Assembly: GCA_948567375.1 (NCBI GenBank) | Contig: OX419756.1 | Coordinates: 66,664,333 to 66,728,332, forward strand | From: Lunularia cruciata | Lineage: Eukaryota; Streptophyta; Marchantiopsida; Lunulariales; Lunulariaceae | Direction: 5' to 3' | DNA: 64,000 bases | Shown: one piece after another, positions 10,807 to 21,649 of the stretch | Layout: every line of letters starts with the position of its first letter | How positions within the stretch are numbered: the stretch's first letter is position 1 | Made by a program: the position numbers and the translations under genes | The notes under the pieces: generated by a model | The model's input: only the letters and a program-made list of their open reading frames with translations | The model's database searches: none | Told to the model about the DNA's origin: nothing

Positions 10807-12049
10807 AGTGGCATTTGCAGTATCATGTTGTTCAATGCTCATAATTTCTGAGAATAGATAAAGCAAAGTGCTGTGAAGCAGTGCTCGTCGCTTGAGCTTG
10901 ATTCCGAGTATCAACTTTGCAATTGTGTTTGTGAGTGTGTGAAGAAATTTGAAGTGCAAGTCAGAGTGCTTGTTGGATGTTAGATTCCACAGCCTTGATC
11001 TTCATTTTGTGTTTTTGATCCTGAGTGAAGTGCAATCAAAGCAATGCCTTGACAGATCTGAGAGGAATTGTAGTGTTGGTAGTATTCTGCATTTGTGAGT
11101 GCAGTGCAAGGTTGATGTGGAGCAATTTTGATTGAGGAAGTTGTGCCTTCAGTGGAGGGGTGGAACACAATTCTAAGGTGAAGTTGTTTTGTAGTGAAGT
11201 GCCGTTTTTGGGAGAGCCTAAATCATCCCAATCAAGATTGTTTGGAAAGATTTGTTAGAGTTGTGATTAAGAAGTGTTACTTTGTGTCAAGACTGCAAAT
11301 GGGTGTGGTTTCTACCTAAGAGATTAAAGATGCAACCAAGAAGAACTACATTGTTACTGTTTGCTTTGTATTTGACCAATTCTGACTCGTATCTCTATGG
11401 GAACAAACTTTACTTACCCAATTACCGCAAAAGTGATATTTGCCGGGTTGTCACAGATGGAAAATTGCTTGTCATCACTTTGTCTTTAGCCCAATTTTTA
11501 TTGAGTCACGCCTTCTTTGTCTTTCTTCAATTTGAGTTTCTATCAAGAAATCACACCTCCTGCATGCTCATGTCATTGTCAAGTGTCCTTCACATGTATG
11601 ACCACCATTTTTGAATGGTCTTTTCTTGAATGTCTCACCCCAACAAAAAATTGTTACACTGTCCTCGCCTCGGGTTGAGCACCCCAAGACAAAGACTCCT
11701 TACTTTGGTTTGTATGTTGACAAGGCAATTCCGAGTACCTTGCCTTATGACCCAAAGTCATGTGACCTTGGGTTTCATCCCGAGGACACTTTTCTTTGCC
11801 TTCTTTGGCCATACAAGTGCAATTTGACTTCTCTATACACTTCTTCTTCCAAATTGGAAAAAAAAAATGTGGGTACCACATTGCAGAATACAACATCCAA
11901 CAAGCACACTGATTTTCACTTCAGAATTCTCCAAACACACACATACACAGAGTTGATACTTGGAATTAAACTCAAGCAACAAGCACTGAAATCAGCACTT
12001 TGCTTTTTCTATTTGCAAGAAAATGAATATTGAACAACATAACATTGCA

Positions 12050-14131
12050 ATCACTTGGTTTTGTACTACTGCATCTACTTATAGACCTTCCCTCTCCTCC
12101 TCACCTTGGATTATACTCTTCTTCAACTTTGAGTTCTCTTCCTCTAATCTTGCTAACACTTGCAACATAGTCTTTTGGACACTTTGATTGCATCTCTTTC
12201 TTCTTCTGCTCCAACTTTGTTAACAATGGGCATACAACCTCCCACAAATACTCTACTCCTTCACTCTGATTTACCTTGACTTGCGGGATTTTCTCCTTCT
12301 TTGCTTCTTCTTCACTTGAAACTCGCCTTGTCAACCGCAATCGCCTTATTGGAATGGATTCTTTTCTCCCCAAACTTCCACTCTCTACTTCCCTTCTCTT
12401 ACTCGGTCTTGCTTCATACTTCACTTTCCTTCTGGAATGGACTCCTCTCTGAATGGTCACCCTCTTATTCTCCTTCTCTAGAACTTTGTCTTTGGGTCTT
12501 GGGTTACATTCTTCCTCCATTTCCAGCTTTTCTTCTTCCTCCTTGGGTATCGATTGCATCTCTACTCCATCTTCTCTCTCATTGCTTCCTTCACTACTCT
12601 ACAACATGAGTTTAGGTTTCTTCTCCAATTCTTCTAACTTGTACTCAACTTTGCCTTCTGATTCTTCATCCAACAATGCAATTACCACCAAGTCTTTCCT
12701 CGAGTTCATCTTCTTGGTCTTCCAAGGTCTTGTTGCTGCTACTTCTTCTTCTTCTTCTTCTTGTCAACTCCTCTTCTTTGACTTTAGAGTGTTCATTTTC
12801 AACTGCATGCTCTACCCCATCTGTGCATAGAACTCGTCATTGCTCCTTATTTGCAAGATGCATTGCTGCTCCTCTACATCAGCATCTCTTCTCAAATCAG
12901 GGTGGAAGAGCAACACCATCTTGTGTCTCTCTACCGTGTTCAGCAAATTTAGTCCCAAGTAGAAGTGAGCTGCAAATGGCACAATGTAGTGTGGAGGTGA
13001 CTTGTCCCGCAAGTTCCACACCATTTGTCTTTTATGCTGATGCTTTAAACACTTTGCCCAATTGATTGGTTCTCTTGCAAACATCTTATGGAAGAACACA
13101 GCTTGATGTTTCATCACATAAGTAGCTTACTCTGGCTTCAAGATAGCCATCATTGCACCTACAATGCCTCTCTTCATTGGGTCCTTATAGCTCTTGACCT
13201 TAGAACCATTCTCTGTGCACTTTGAAGAGAAGGCATCTCTCACTTCTTGGGTTTCTTCAGCTACCTCTCCTTTCCCCAAGAATGTAGCTCCCTACTCTTC
13301 ACCTGCCTCTCTTTTGAGTACTAACCTCCAATCTGACTCTATCCAGTGGTCAGATTTCCTCTCTTATCTTCTCCCTCAGGCCCATTGAGACATTTAGTCT
13401 TGGTGATCTCAGTCATGAAACCTAGAAAGCTAATATTCCAGTTCCATGCCAAGAATGTGATTCAAAGCCTGCTTAAGACTTTGATTCTGGTGATCGAATC
13501 TAATCTCCAAATCACATGATTTCTCACTGCAAATTCCAAGTTCTTCTTCCCACCTCCCATCTTACTCTCCTCTTCTCTGGGTTGGTAGCTACTCTTTTGA
13601 CTGATTCTTGGACTAACTCTCCTAGCTTCCTCTCAACACACCAGCGTGTCTCTTACTACACTTCCTTTCCCACAATCTTCCTCATGAGGACTCCTTAATG
13701 GTGATGGAAAATTACTTGTCATCTCTTTGTCTCTATCCCAAGTCTTATAGTGGCACGCCTTCTTTGTCTTTCTTCACTTTGAGTTTCTATTAAGAAATGA
13801 GACCTCCTTCATGCTCTTATCACTGTCAATTTTCTCCCACTCATAGGCCAGCCTTTTTTGTGTGCGGTACCTTCTTGAATGTCCAACCCCAAAGGAAAGT
13901 TGTTACATTGTCCTCACCTCAGGTTGAGCATCTCCAAGCCAAAGTCTCCTTAGTTTGGTTTGAATGCTAATAGGGCCAATCCAAGTACTTTGTCTTCTAA
14001 CATAAAGTCACTTTACCTAGGGTTACAACCTAAAGACACTATTCTTTGCCTTTTGATGTTATACAGGTGCAATATGACTTCTTTTATACACTTCTTCAAA
14101 AATAAGAAAAAACAAAAATGTGGGTACCATG
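12050..14131 (-). mobile_element. T5, partial long-form T copy inside T2
   Basis: The right edge is a T 5' end on the minus strand (TGTGGGTACCA near 14119-14129), and T2 coiled-coil sequence resumes just after it. The left edge at about 12050 starts in the middle of the coiled-coil region instead of at a T 3' end, so this is a partial copy. Minus-strand matches to the coiled-coil protein are at 12101-12559. Those to the first protein are at 12812-13117 and on to about 13560. The 5' leader with its TATA-like box follows. It preserves the uninterrupted version of the site where T4 landed in T3. Broken several times. Confidence 0.75.
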
Positions 14132-15786
14132 TATTCCTATCTACACAAGTTTTGAGACTAATAAGCATTCAAATCTTTATCTTTTGTGTTTCTTCTCCTC
14201 GTCTCTTGCACCAACAATCTTAACTCATGCAATCTCATTTCTTCAATCCTTACATTGGCTTCTATACTCAACATTGCATTCATCTTCACTACTATCTTCT
14301 TCAATGGCTTCAGCCTCATTCTTCTCTCACGTTCTTGATCCGCCTGCCAGTCTTCCCAGTATATTGTCAGCTCTGCCTCAAATTTGGCCTTCACAATCCC
14401 CTTCTCCTTCTCTTTCTGCACTACCTTCTCTTCTAAATTACAAAGTAAGTCCTTCAATCTTTCTTCTTCTCTATATCTCACTATAAACTCTCTTTGCAAG
14501 AGCTGCTTCCTCTCTTCTATACTCTGCATCACTCTATCAAGCTCTTGCTCCTTCCCTACTACTCTTGCCATAGCGTGGATAATCAAAAATCAAAAATCAG
14601 CAAATTGTTGTTTCAAGATTTCATACTCAGCTACATGTCTTTCCCTGGCTATGACATTTTGCTCTATTATTCTCTCTCTACTCCCCGCTTCGCTCTTAGA
14701 TTCTCAATCACTTGATTCTATACTATTGCATCTACTTGTAGTACTTCCTTTTGCTCCTCTCCTCAGCTTATACTCTCCTTCAACTCCAAGTTCTCTTCTT
14801 CTAATTGTGCCAACACCTGCAACATAGTCTTTACCTCTAGATACTCCAACTACATCTCTTTCTTCCTCCCCTCTAAATTTATCAGCAACCGGTAGACAAT
14901 CTCTTGTAGATACTCCATTCCTCTGATTTGGTTCATTTTTGCTTACGGGCTCTTCTCTTTCCTTGCTTCATCTCCACCTGACACTCTTCTCCTTAGTTAA
15001 AGTCACCTGATTGAAATGGATTCCTTGCTCCCCGAACTTTCACTTTCCATTTCTCTTCTTTGACTTGGCTCCACCTCATATGTTGTTTTTCTTATAGATT
15101 GGATACCTCTCTGAATGATAACCTTCTTCTCCTCTTTTTCCAGAACTTCTTCTTCTTCTTCTTCCTTTGGGTTATCTTCTTCTACCATTTCCAGCTTCCC
15201 CTCTTCTTCCCCTCTTCTTCCTCTTGTACCAGCTGCATTTCCACTCCATCCTCACTCTTGCTACTTGCTTCACCACTATGTAACATGAGTTCAGGTTCCT
15301 CTTCTCTCTCCATGTTTCCTGACTTGTACTTGGCTTTCCCTTTTGATTCTTCTCTCAATGATGTGATTACCACCAAGTCCTTCTTTGGGTTCACTTTCTT
15401 GGTCTTCTTCCAAGGTCTTGTCATTGCAACTTCTTCTTTTGATCGACTTCTCTTCTTTGACTTTGGAGCATTCACCGCCAATTTCATGCTCTACCCTATT
15501 TGCGCATAGTACTCATCATTGCTCTTGATCTGAAGAATGTATTGTTGCTCCTCCGCATCGACATCTCTCCTTAAGTTGGGATGGAAATGCGACACTATCT
15601 TGTGTCATTCCACCACATTCAACGGATTCAATCCCAAATAAAAGTGGGCTGCAAATAGCACAATGTAGTGTGAGGTTGACTTATCCCTCAAATTCCACAC
15701 CATCTATCTCATGCAATGATGGAAGCACTTTGCCCAATTAATTGGTTCCCCTGCAAACATCTTAGGGAAAAACATTGCTTGATGTT

Positions 15787-17469
15787 TGTGACAACTTGGC
15801 AAATATCACTTTTGTGGTAATCGGGTAAGTAAAGTTCATTCTCGTAGAGATACAATTCAGAAATGTCCAAATACAAAGTCAAAAGTCACAATGTAGTTCT
15901 TCTTGATTTCTTCTTTAATCTCTCAAGTAGAAACTACATCCAGAAGAGAGTAATAAGCTCACAATCTTGACAACCTGTCACGAATACACAGACATAAATT
16001 CTTCTCAGATCTGTCAAGGCATTGCTCCGATGCACTTCACTCAAGATCACACACACAGAATGAAGATCAAGGTTATAGGTTATCAAAATAGATCCAACTT
16101 CCACAGACACATTGACTTGCACTTCAAAATTCTTCACACTCACAATTATAAACACAAAATTGACAATCAAAATTAAGCTTAAGCGATGGGCACTGAAAAC
16201 AACACTTTGCTTTATCTATCTTCAGAAATATGAATACTGAACAACATAATATTGCAAATGCTCCCCTTAAATACTGAAGCAAACGGTAGTTCTTCCTACT
16301 ATTATACCACTTCCTAACATCTCTTCCTACCTACAAATCCAAATTGACAATCCATCTCTTCATATCTGCCTCTTCCTATCTCAAAATTGTTACTTACCTT
16401 GATCCGATGTCTACCTCATAATCGGCTTCCAAACCCAATGATCTTCCTACCACTTCTCCTTCTTCAGGTATATCTACAACTACTAATTCCTTCACTACTT
16501 CTACACTACAAACTATAATTGCACTAAGGAGTGACTTATCTAGCTCTTTATCTCTTGACCCACTCTTCTCTAATGTCTCAAATAGCAAGTCCAATGACAC
16601 TTGAATTCCTACTTCTGCAACATTGGGTCTAACTACTATCAATTCTTTTGCTAATTCTACTATATACTCATCAAGAATTGTAATTGGAAGCATGGGTACA
16701 CTATCTACACCTTCAATTTGTAATCTACTTTCCCCTAATCACTCATGTAATTGATCCGAAGACACTTATAGTCTGATCTTACACTTTGGGTTTATTCACT
16801 ACTCCTACTTCTCCTTCAATTCCTGTTCCATCTTCAATCGGAACTGAAATTGAAGTCATGGGTATCCTAACTATCTATTCTTTCTCTATATTTACTCTCT
16901 CTAATGCCTCTGGCAAGATTCTTGAAGTCACCTTCATTGCACTCTGAGGTCCAAATATCTCAGATCTAGTCATCTTTGTCTTGAGGTGAAGAAGCTTCTA
17001 ACCCAAAGTTGTGTAAACCTGAAGTCCAAAGTCTGAAGTCTCAAATCCAAAGTCTCAAATCCAAAGTCCAAAGACGCCAACCCGAAGACACTAAACTACT
17101 TTGTACATCTACTCTCAAAACTTCAAATAATTGTAACTTCTTCTTAAAACCTTTAAACTTTGCGATTTTGAGGTCAATGGAAAGCCCTGAACGAGACGCT
17201 TCCAACGAGATATAGCACGCTTGATTTGAACTTGTCGTCACTGAGATGTGGCCCCCGCAAGAATCTTGACCTATAACTTCTATTCCTCCTTTGGGTCTGC
17301 TCTCTTTCAATATTGGCTGAGTCCATCTTCATTTGACACAAAGTAGACTTCCTTGGGCTTGATCAACATACAATTTTTTTCTCATTTCTTCTACATTTGG
17401 TTTCAATTTGGTTTCAACAAGGCACTTCTTCTTCAAAACTCGTCCAAAATGAAAAATGTGGGTACCACA
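15787..17469 (-). mobile_element. T6, short-form T copy inserted in T2
   Basis: Starts TGTGACAACTTGG at 15787 and ends TGTGGGTACCACA at 17469 (1,683 bp). ATGTT precedes it (15782-15786) and ATGTT follows it (17470-17474). The uninterrupted target (GCTTGATGTTTCATCACATA) is present in T5 near 13103, which confirms the duplication. The minus-strand stretch 16394-16693 carries the short-form version of the EKSGSRDKELDKS block. The 17041-17310 stretch carries the short-form 5' block (GQDSC, ACYISLEAS). Whole in outline, coding stretches broken. Confidence 0.93.
17021..17073. repeat. Short tandem array of AAGTC-type units in T6
   Basis: Imperfect repeats of about 7 and 14 bp built on TCCAAAGTC and TCAAATCCAAAGTC. 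Related phrases (AACCCGAAG, CTTTGGGTC) are scattered through the same part of T1, T7, T11 and T12, so T6 shows a local expansion of a motif already typical of the short form. Confidence 0.6.
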
Positions 17470-18494
17470 ATGTTTCATCACATAAGTGGTTTGCTCCGGC
17501 TTGAAGATAGCTATCATTGCTCCTATGATGCCTCTCCTCATAAGGTCCTTATAACTCTCAACCTTATACCCATTCTTGTGCATTTTGAAGAAAATCCATC
17601 TTATACTTCCTTGGTTTCTTCAGCTACCTCTCCTCTCCCTAAGAATGTGAGTCCTGCTCCTCACCTGCCTCTCTTCCTAGTACTAACCTCCAATCCGACT
17701 TTGTCCATCAAGCCGGATTTCCTTTCTTACCCTCTGCCTTGAGTCCATCTAAACACTTACTCTCAATGATCTTGGTCATGAAACCTTGAAAACTAAGGTT
17801 CCAATTCCATGCCAAAAATATGATTTGAAGCCTACTCAAGACTTCAATTTGTGCAATCACATCTAACCTCCAAATTGCATGATCTCTCACTGCAAATTTT
17901 GAGTTCTTCTTTCCTCCTCCCATCTTACTCTCCTCCACTTTAGGTTAGTGATAATTCTTCTGCTTGACTCCCGGACTAATGATCCTGACCTCCTCTCGAT
18001 GCACAAGCACATCTCTTACTACACTCCCTTTTCCCTGATCTTCCTCACAACGACTCCTTAATGGCAATGGGAAATTACTTATCATCTCTTTGTCTCTATC
18101 CCAAATTTTATAAGGGCACGCCTCCTCAATCTTTCTTCACTTTGAGCTTCTATCAAGAAATCACACCTTCTACATGCTCCTATCAATGTCAATTTTCCCT
18201 TGCTCATATGCAAGCCATTTTTGTGTGCAATACCTTCTTGAATGTCCAACCCCAAAGGAAAGTTGTTACAATATCCTTGCATCGGGTTGAGCACCCCGAG
18301 ACAAAGTTTTCTTACCTCAGGTTGAATGCTAACAAGACAAATCCTAGTACTTTGTCTTCTATCACAAAGTCACTTTACCTCAGGTTACAACCCAAAGACA
18401 CCATTCTTTACCTTCTAATGCCATACAGATGCAATACAACTTCATATGTACACTTATTCTTCACAAATAAGGAAAAAAAAATGTGGGTACCACA

Positions 18495-20070
18495 TTTGTC
18501 ATGGAGAGAGAAGGGTTGGTAGTGATCTTTGGTCTCAAGAAGTTTAGACACTACTTGATTGGAGAAAAGCCACCATTTTCACGGATCAAAGGCCTTGAAG
18601 TACATCTTCAACGAGACTAATGTTGAAGGGAGACTAGCAAGGTGGATGATACTCTTGTTTGAGTATGACTACACCATTTGAGGATAGGCCAAGAAAGAAA
18701 CATGCAAATGTTGATTTGTTATCTATGGCCTATGATCATGATGAAGATGAGCTAGTGGATGATTCCTTCCCGGATGAGGAGTTCATGGGAATCTCAGTCA
18801 CTCAAGAGGTTCCAATGGAGTACAAGGAGATTGTGGATTTTGTGACAAGAGGTAACTATCCAGAAGGGATGCATGTTAGGGAGAGGAAGGCCCTTGCAGC
18901 AAGATCTAGACCTTACAAAATGGTGGAGGATATTCTTTTTCACCAAGCAGCAGATGGTCTACTTCAAAGTGAAGTGTGTAAGGAAGAGTCTATCCTACTC
19001 ATAAAGTTTAGTGTGTAGAGGAAACTTTGTAGGAAAGGTGACTAATTTCAAGATTCTAGATGTAGGTTACCATTGGAGAGGGATTTGCAAGGATTGTCTT
19101 GATTATTTCAGAACTTGTCATGTTTGTCAAGCTTTTGCTAGAAAATCTACTTCCACTCCACCACTTAGATCAATTCTATTGCTAGGACCTTTTGAGAAGT
19201 GGGGAATTAATTTTGTAGGTCCTCTCAATAGAACCCCAAGGAACAATTGGTACATTGTGGTAGTTACTGATGACCTTACCAAGTGGGTTGAGGCTAGACC
19301 ATTGACAGACAAGAATGAAGATGAAGTTTGTAGATTTCTTTATGATCGCATTATCACTAGATTTGGATGCCCTTTGGAGTTGGGTTCTGATAAAGGAGGA
19401 GAGTTGACAAGAAGCATCACTACATCCATGGTATGACATTTCTCTATCACACATAGAGTAAACACATCCTATAAGCCAAATTCCAATGGCTTGATAGAGA
19501 GAACCAATCAGACCATGTGCATGATGTAGGCCAAACATGCAAAAATAGAAGGGGCTAAACATCATTGAGACAAGAGGATTCATGCATTTTTGTGGGATTA
19601 TAGGACAACAATGAAGACTTCCACTAGATATTCTCCATTTCAATTGGTATATGGTATTGAGTCTACCTTACTCATTCACTTTGATCTTCCTACCTTCCAA
19701 AGCATTCATAGAAGATTGAAGAAAGCACAAGGAGGTGATGCAGAGAAGTCAAAGAAGGATCAACTCATGGAATTAGAAGAGGCAAGAGCAGTTGCTATGG
19801 TTCAAGTGGAGCAAGCCCAAAGGAAACAAAGGAGAGCTATGACAAGAGGCAAGGCAAGAAGAAGGTGAAGCTTTTCAAAGAAGATGATTGGGTAATGTGT
19901 TTGATTTTATTCGATTCAAGAAAGTGCAAAAGAAGTTTTTACCTAAGTACTTTGGACCTTTCATAGTGGAGAAGGTGTGGGCCAATTACACCTATGGTCT
20001 CAAGGAGTTGGGAGGAAGACACTTTGATAGTATTAACCATGATAAGTTGAAGATGTATCATAGAAGGTAG
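18495..20070 (+). pseudogene. X1 end of RNase H, integrase and C-terminal region (fossil)
   Basis: Directly after T2 the RNase H region resumes (MEREGL, KKFRHYLIGEKPPF). A linker (ISVTQEVP, then ERKALAARSRPYKM) leads to the integrase. The zinc-binding end is seen as CKDCLDYFRTCHVCQAFARK. The catalytic core follows with KWGINFVGPLNRTP, VVVTDDLTKWVEARPL and a GSDKGGE block. The C-terminal part (19888-20070) has FGPFIVEKVWANYTYGLKEL, the usual tail after a plant gypsy integrase. Fossil with several breaks. Confidence 0.85.
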
Positions 20071-20118
20071 AGAAACCTTCACTTTGAGGACAAAGTGAAA
20101 ACTTAGTCCGGGGGTAAA

Positions 20119-20809
20119 TGTAACACCCATTTGTGCACGTATGTATTATTGTGATATTTAGTTTGGTATTACTAGTACTTGAGAGATATTATTTGTATAG
20201 AGAGAAAGAATGGTTCTACATTAGTCATGATTAGCTGAAGTTAGTCATAGCTAAGATAGATATGACCTTACTTTAGAGGAAGTTGAAAAGATGAGCACCA
20301 CTACTTTGGATTCTAATGTGTTGACTAAGTATTATTCTTAGTTGTTTGGCTTTAAGGAAAGAGTTGAGGACTCTTTGGCCCGCAAGTCTTTTTGTTTTGG
20401 ATTCTTCCATAGTCCAAGGATAGCCCATGTGAAGGAATCCTTGACTTAGTGGTTGGGTCAAGATAAGATCACATGCTTAGTGGAATATGCCCATGTGGAT
20501 GGATATTCCTTTATAATTTTTGACATTACTTGACTTTTAGCCTAGTAACTTGAGTTACTCCAGTAATTAGTAACTTTTGTGTGAACTATTTCACAAGTAT
20601 ATAAATTATAGGTAAGAAGATACTCATCGTCCTTTCATTTGTAACTATGTCTCTTTCATTGAGTTCTCTAGGGAGCAATGCCTTGAGTCTTGGAGTGTTA
20701 GCCTTGGAGGAGTATGATGGAGTTGGGGTTCTTTTCCTTCTTAGTCCATGGTGCGCTACCATAATAGCCATTAGAGGTTCATCCTGAGTGAGAGACAGGC
20801 CGGCTCATA
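20119..20809 (+). repeat. X1 3' LTR
   Basis: Begins TGTAACACCC right after a purine-rich tract (CCGGGGGTAAA, 20108-20118) that would prime plus-strand synthesis. It ends near CCGGCTCA. The matching LTR of X2 is on the minus strand at 25992-26678, which defines both ends. It contains a TATATAA-like box near 20598. The sequence right of it is X2 pol on the opposite strand, not a target duplication. Confidence 0.88.
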
Positions 20810-21649
20810 GATCTTGCATGTGACTCCACCTTAATCTTGTGCTCCTCTAAGATGACTTCCTTTAGATCCTTGTAATTGAAAGCAAACACATAGATGGACT
20901 TGCAAAAAGTCTCCTCAAATCTCACCTTCTACTCCTTGGTAACATTTGGACCATACTTGAGGGTAGATAACCTCCTCTCTATCTCCTCAAGTGTCAATGG
21001 TGATTTAGTTGGGTCCTTCAAAACCTCTTGCTTAGGTGCAAAATCCTTAGCACACAAGGGATACACATCTAAATCAAATTTAGATTCATCCTGCTCCGTG
21101 GAAGTCTCCTCTTCCATGCTTGTGTCCACACCTGAAGCTCCTTCTTTAGAATCTGATTCTCAATAATTAGAAGATGGTGTATTTGAATATGAAGTGTTGG
21201 TAGTGTTAGTCACAAGAATTGTGACTTTATGGTTTAATGGCCCAATCCTCAAGTACCCTTTGTGTCATCTATTAGTTGTGTGTGTTGCTCTCAACCATGG
21301 CCTCCCAAGAAATAAGTCATAGTTTGAATCCTTCAAGACGTGGAAAGTCATGAGATTTGAACTCTCATAATTGAAACTACCACCTCTACTAGTCAAACTT
21401 CTTGTTTGTTTACCATGCCCACCAAAAATGTTGAAGGTCTTGAGGGTATCATACCCAACTTCTTCATTAACCTTTCTGACATGGCATGACATTCATTGTT
21501 GATCGTCCATCAACCAATACATCCTTGATGTTGTGACCATTCACTCTCACATCAATATTGGAGGTATATTCACAAGCCTCCCATGGTGTTGGCTTGGGAT
21601 CCACCACCCCCATTGATACAAAAGCTTTTACCTTCTTCTTCCTCTTGAA

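Larger units (their letters stand above)
7708..11455 (+). mobile_element. T4, best preserved long-form T copy, inserted in T3
   Basis: The copy starts TGTGGTGCCCACA and ends GGGTTGTCACA (3,748 bp). GATGG stands directly before it (7703-7707) and directly after it (11456-11460). The same target stretch occurs uninterrupted near 13690-13710 (the T5 copy: AATGGTGATGGAAAATTAC), which proves the duplication. Order: about 390 bp 5' leader, a TATAAAAG box, a first reading frame, an acidic linking region, a coiled-coil reading frame, then about 770 bp of noncoding 3' module with a TATTTAAG box. There are no long direct repeats at the ends, no poly(A) tail and no RT, integrase or transposase. It is the innermost element of a four-deep nest and looks the youngest, with few breaks and relatively many CpG sites retained. 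Confidence 0.93.
4326..11880 (-). mobile_element. T3, long-form T copy inserted in T2, itself interrupted by T4
   Basis: The left end is TGTGACAACCCGG at 4326 and the right end is TGTGGGTACCACA at 11880. Without T4 and one copy of T4's duplication, T3 is about 3.80 kb, the normal long-form size. The 5 bases before it (CTACG) and after it (TTGCA) differ only by transitions, and the T2 3' module continues on both sides, so they are probably a decayed target duplication. Minus-strand reading frames matching the T coiled-coil protein lie at 5139-5570 and 6083-6415. Those matching the first protein lie at 6748-7026, 7027-7416 and 7444-7641. Broken several times. Confidence 0.88.
3835..18494 (-). 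mobile_element. T2, long-form T copy in X1 pol, outer shell of a nest
   Basis: The left edge is a diverged T 3' end (ACAACTTGGCAAATATCAC). The right edge is TGTGGGTACCACA at 18482-18494. X1 pol reads up to the left edge and on from the right edge, which fixes both borders. T2's own sequence is in four blocks: 3835-4325, about 11886-12049, about 14132-15786 and 17475-18494. The gaps hold T3, T5 and T6. Its own sequence totals about 3.3 kb, close to the 3.8 kb of other long copies. The reading frames run on the minus strand and are broken many times. The target duplication at the outer edges is not clear. Confidence 0.85.
1449..20809 (+). mobile_element. X1, Ty3/gypsy LTR retrotransposon, 5' part outside window, split by nested T copies
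   Basis: Parts in order are gag zinc knuckle, aspartic protease, reverse transcriptase and RNase H up to 3834. A 14.7-kb nest of T elements follows (3835-18494). Then come the end of RNase H, integrase, polypurine tract and 3' LTR. The gag-protease-RT-RH-integrase order is that of Ty3/gypsy. I see no chromodomain after integrase, so a non-chromovirus (Tat/Athila-like) clade is my guess. The same family occurs as X2 in the opposite direction; the LTRs of the two copies look roughly 85-88% identical by eye, which suggests an old age. The coding regions are broken in numerous places. Confidence 0.85.

Noticed and set aside
7708-11455. T family as an ordinary terminal-inverted-repeat DNA transposon
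   Set aside because: Inverted similarity of the ends is only about four bases plus a weak ACC match. No transposase is seen, and 5-bp duplications do not fit hAT, Mutator, CACTA, PIF or Tc1. A Ginger-type (integrase-related) element cannot be fully excluded.
7708-11455. T family as LINE, SINE or Helitron
   Set aside because: There is no poly(A) or simple-repeat tail, the 5' ends are fixed and the target duplications are of constant 5-bp length, which exclude LINE/SINE. Helitrons make no target duplication.
12453-12830. Serine- and leucine-rich open stretches (here, and at 9209-9885, 14118-14486, 44053-44397)
   Set aside because: They are antisense shadows of the glutamate- and lysine-rich linker and coiled-coil region.
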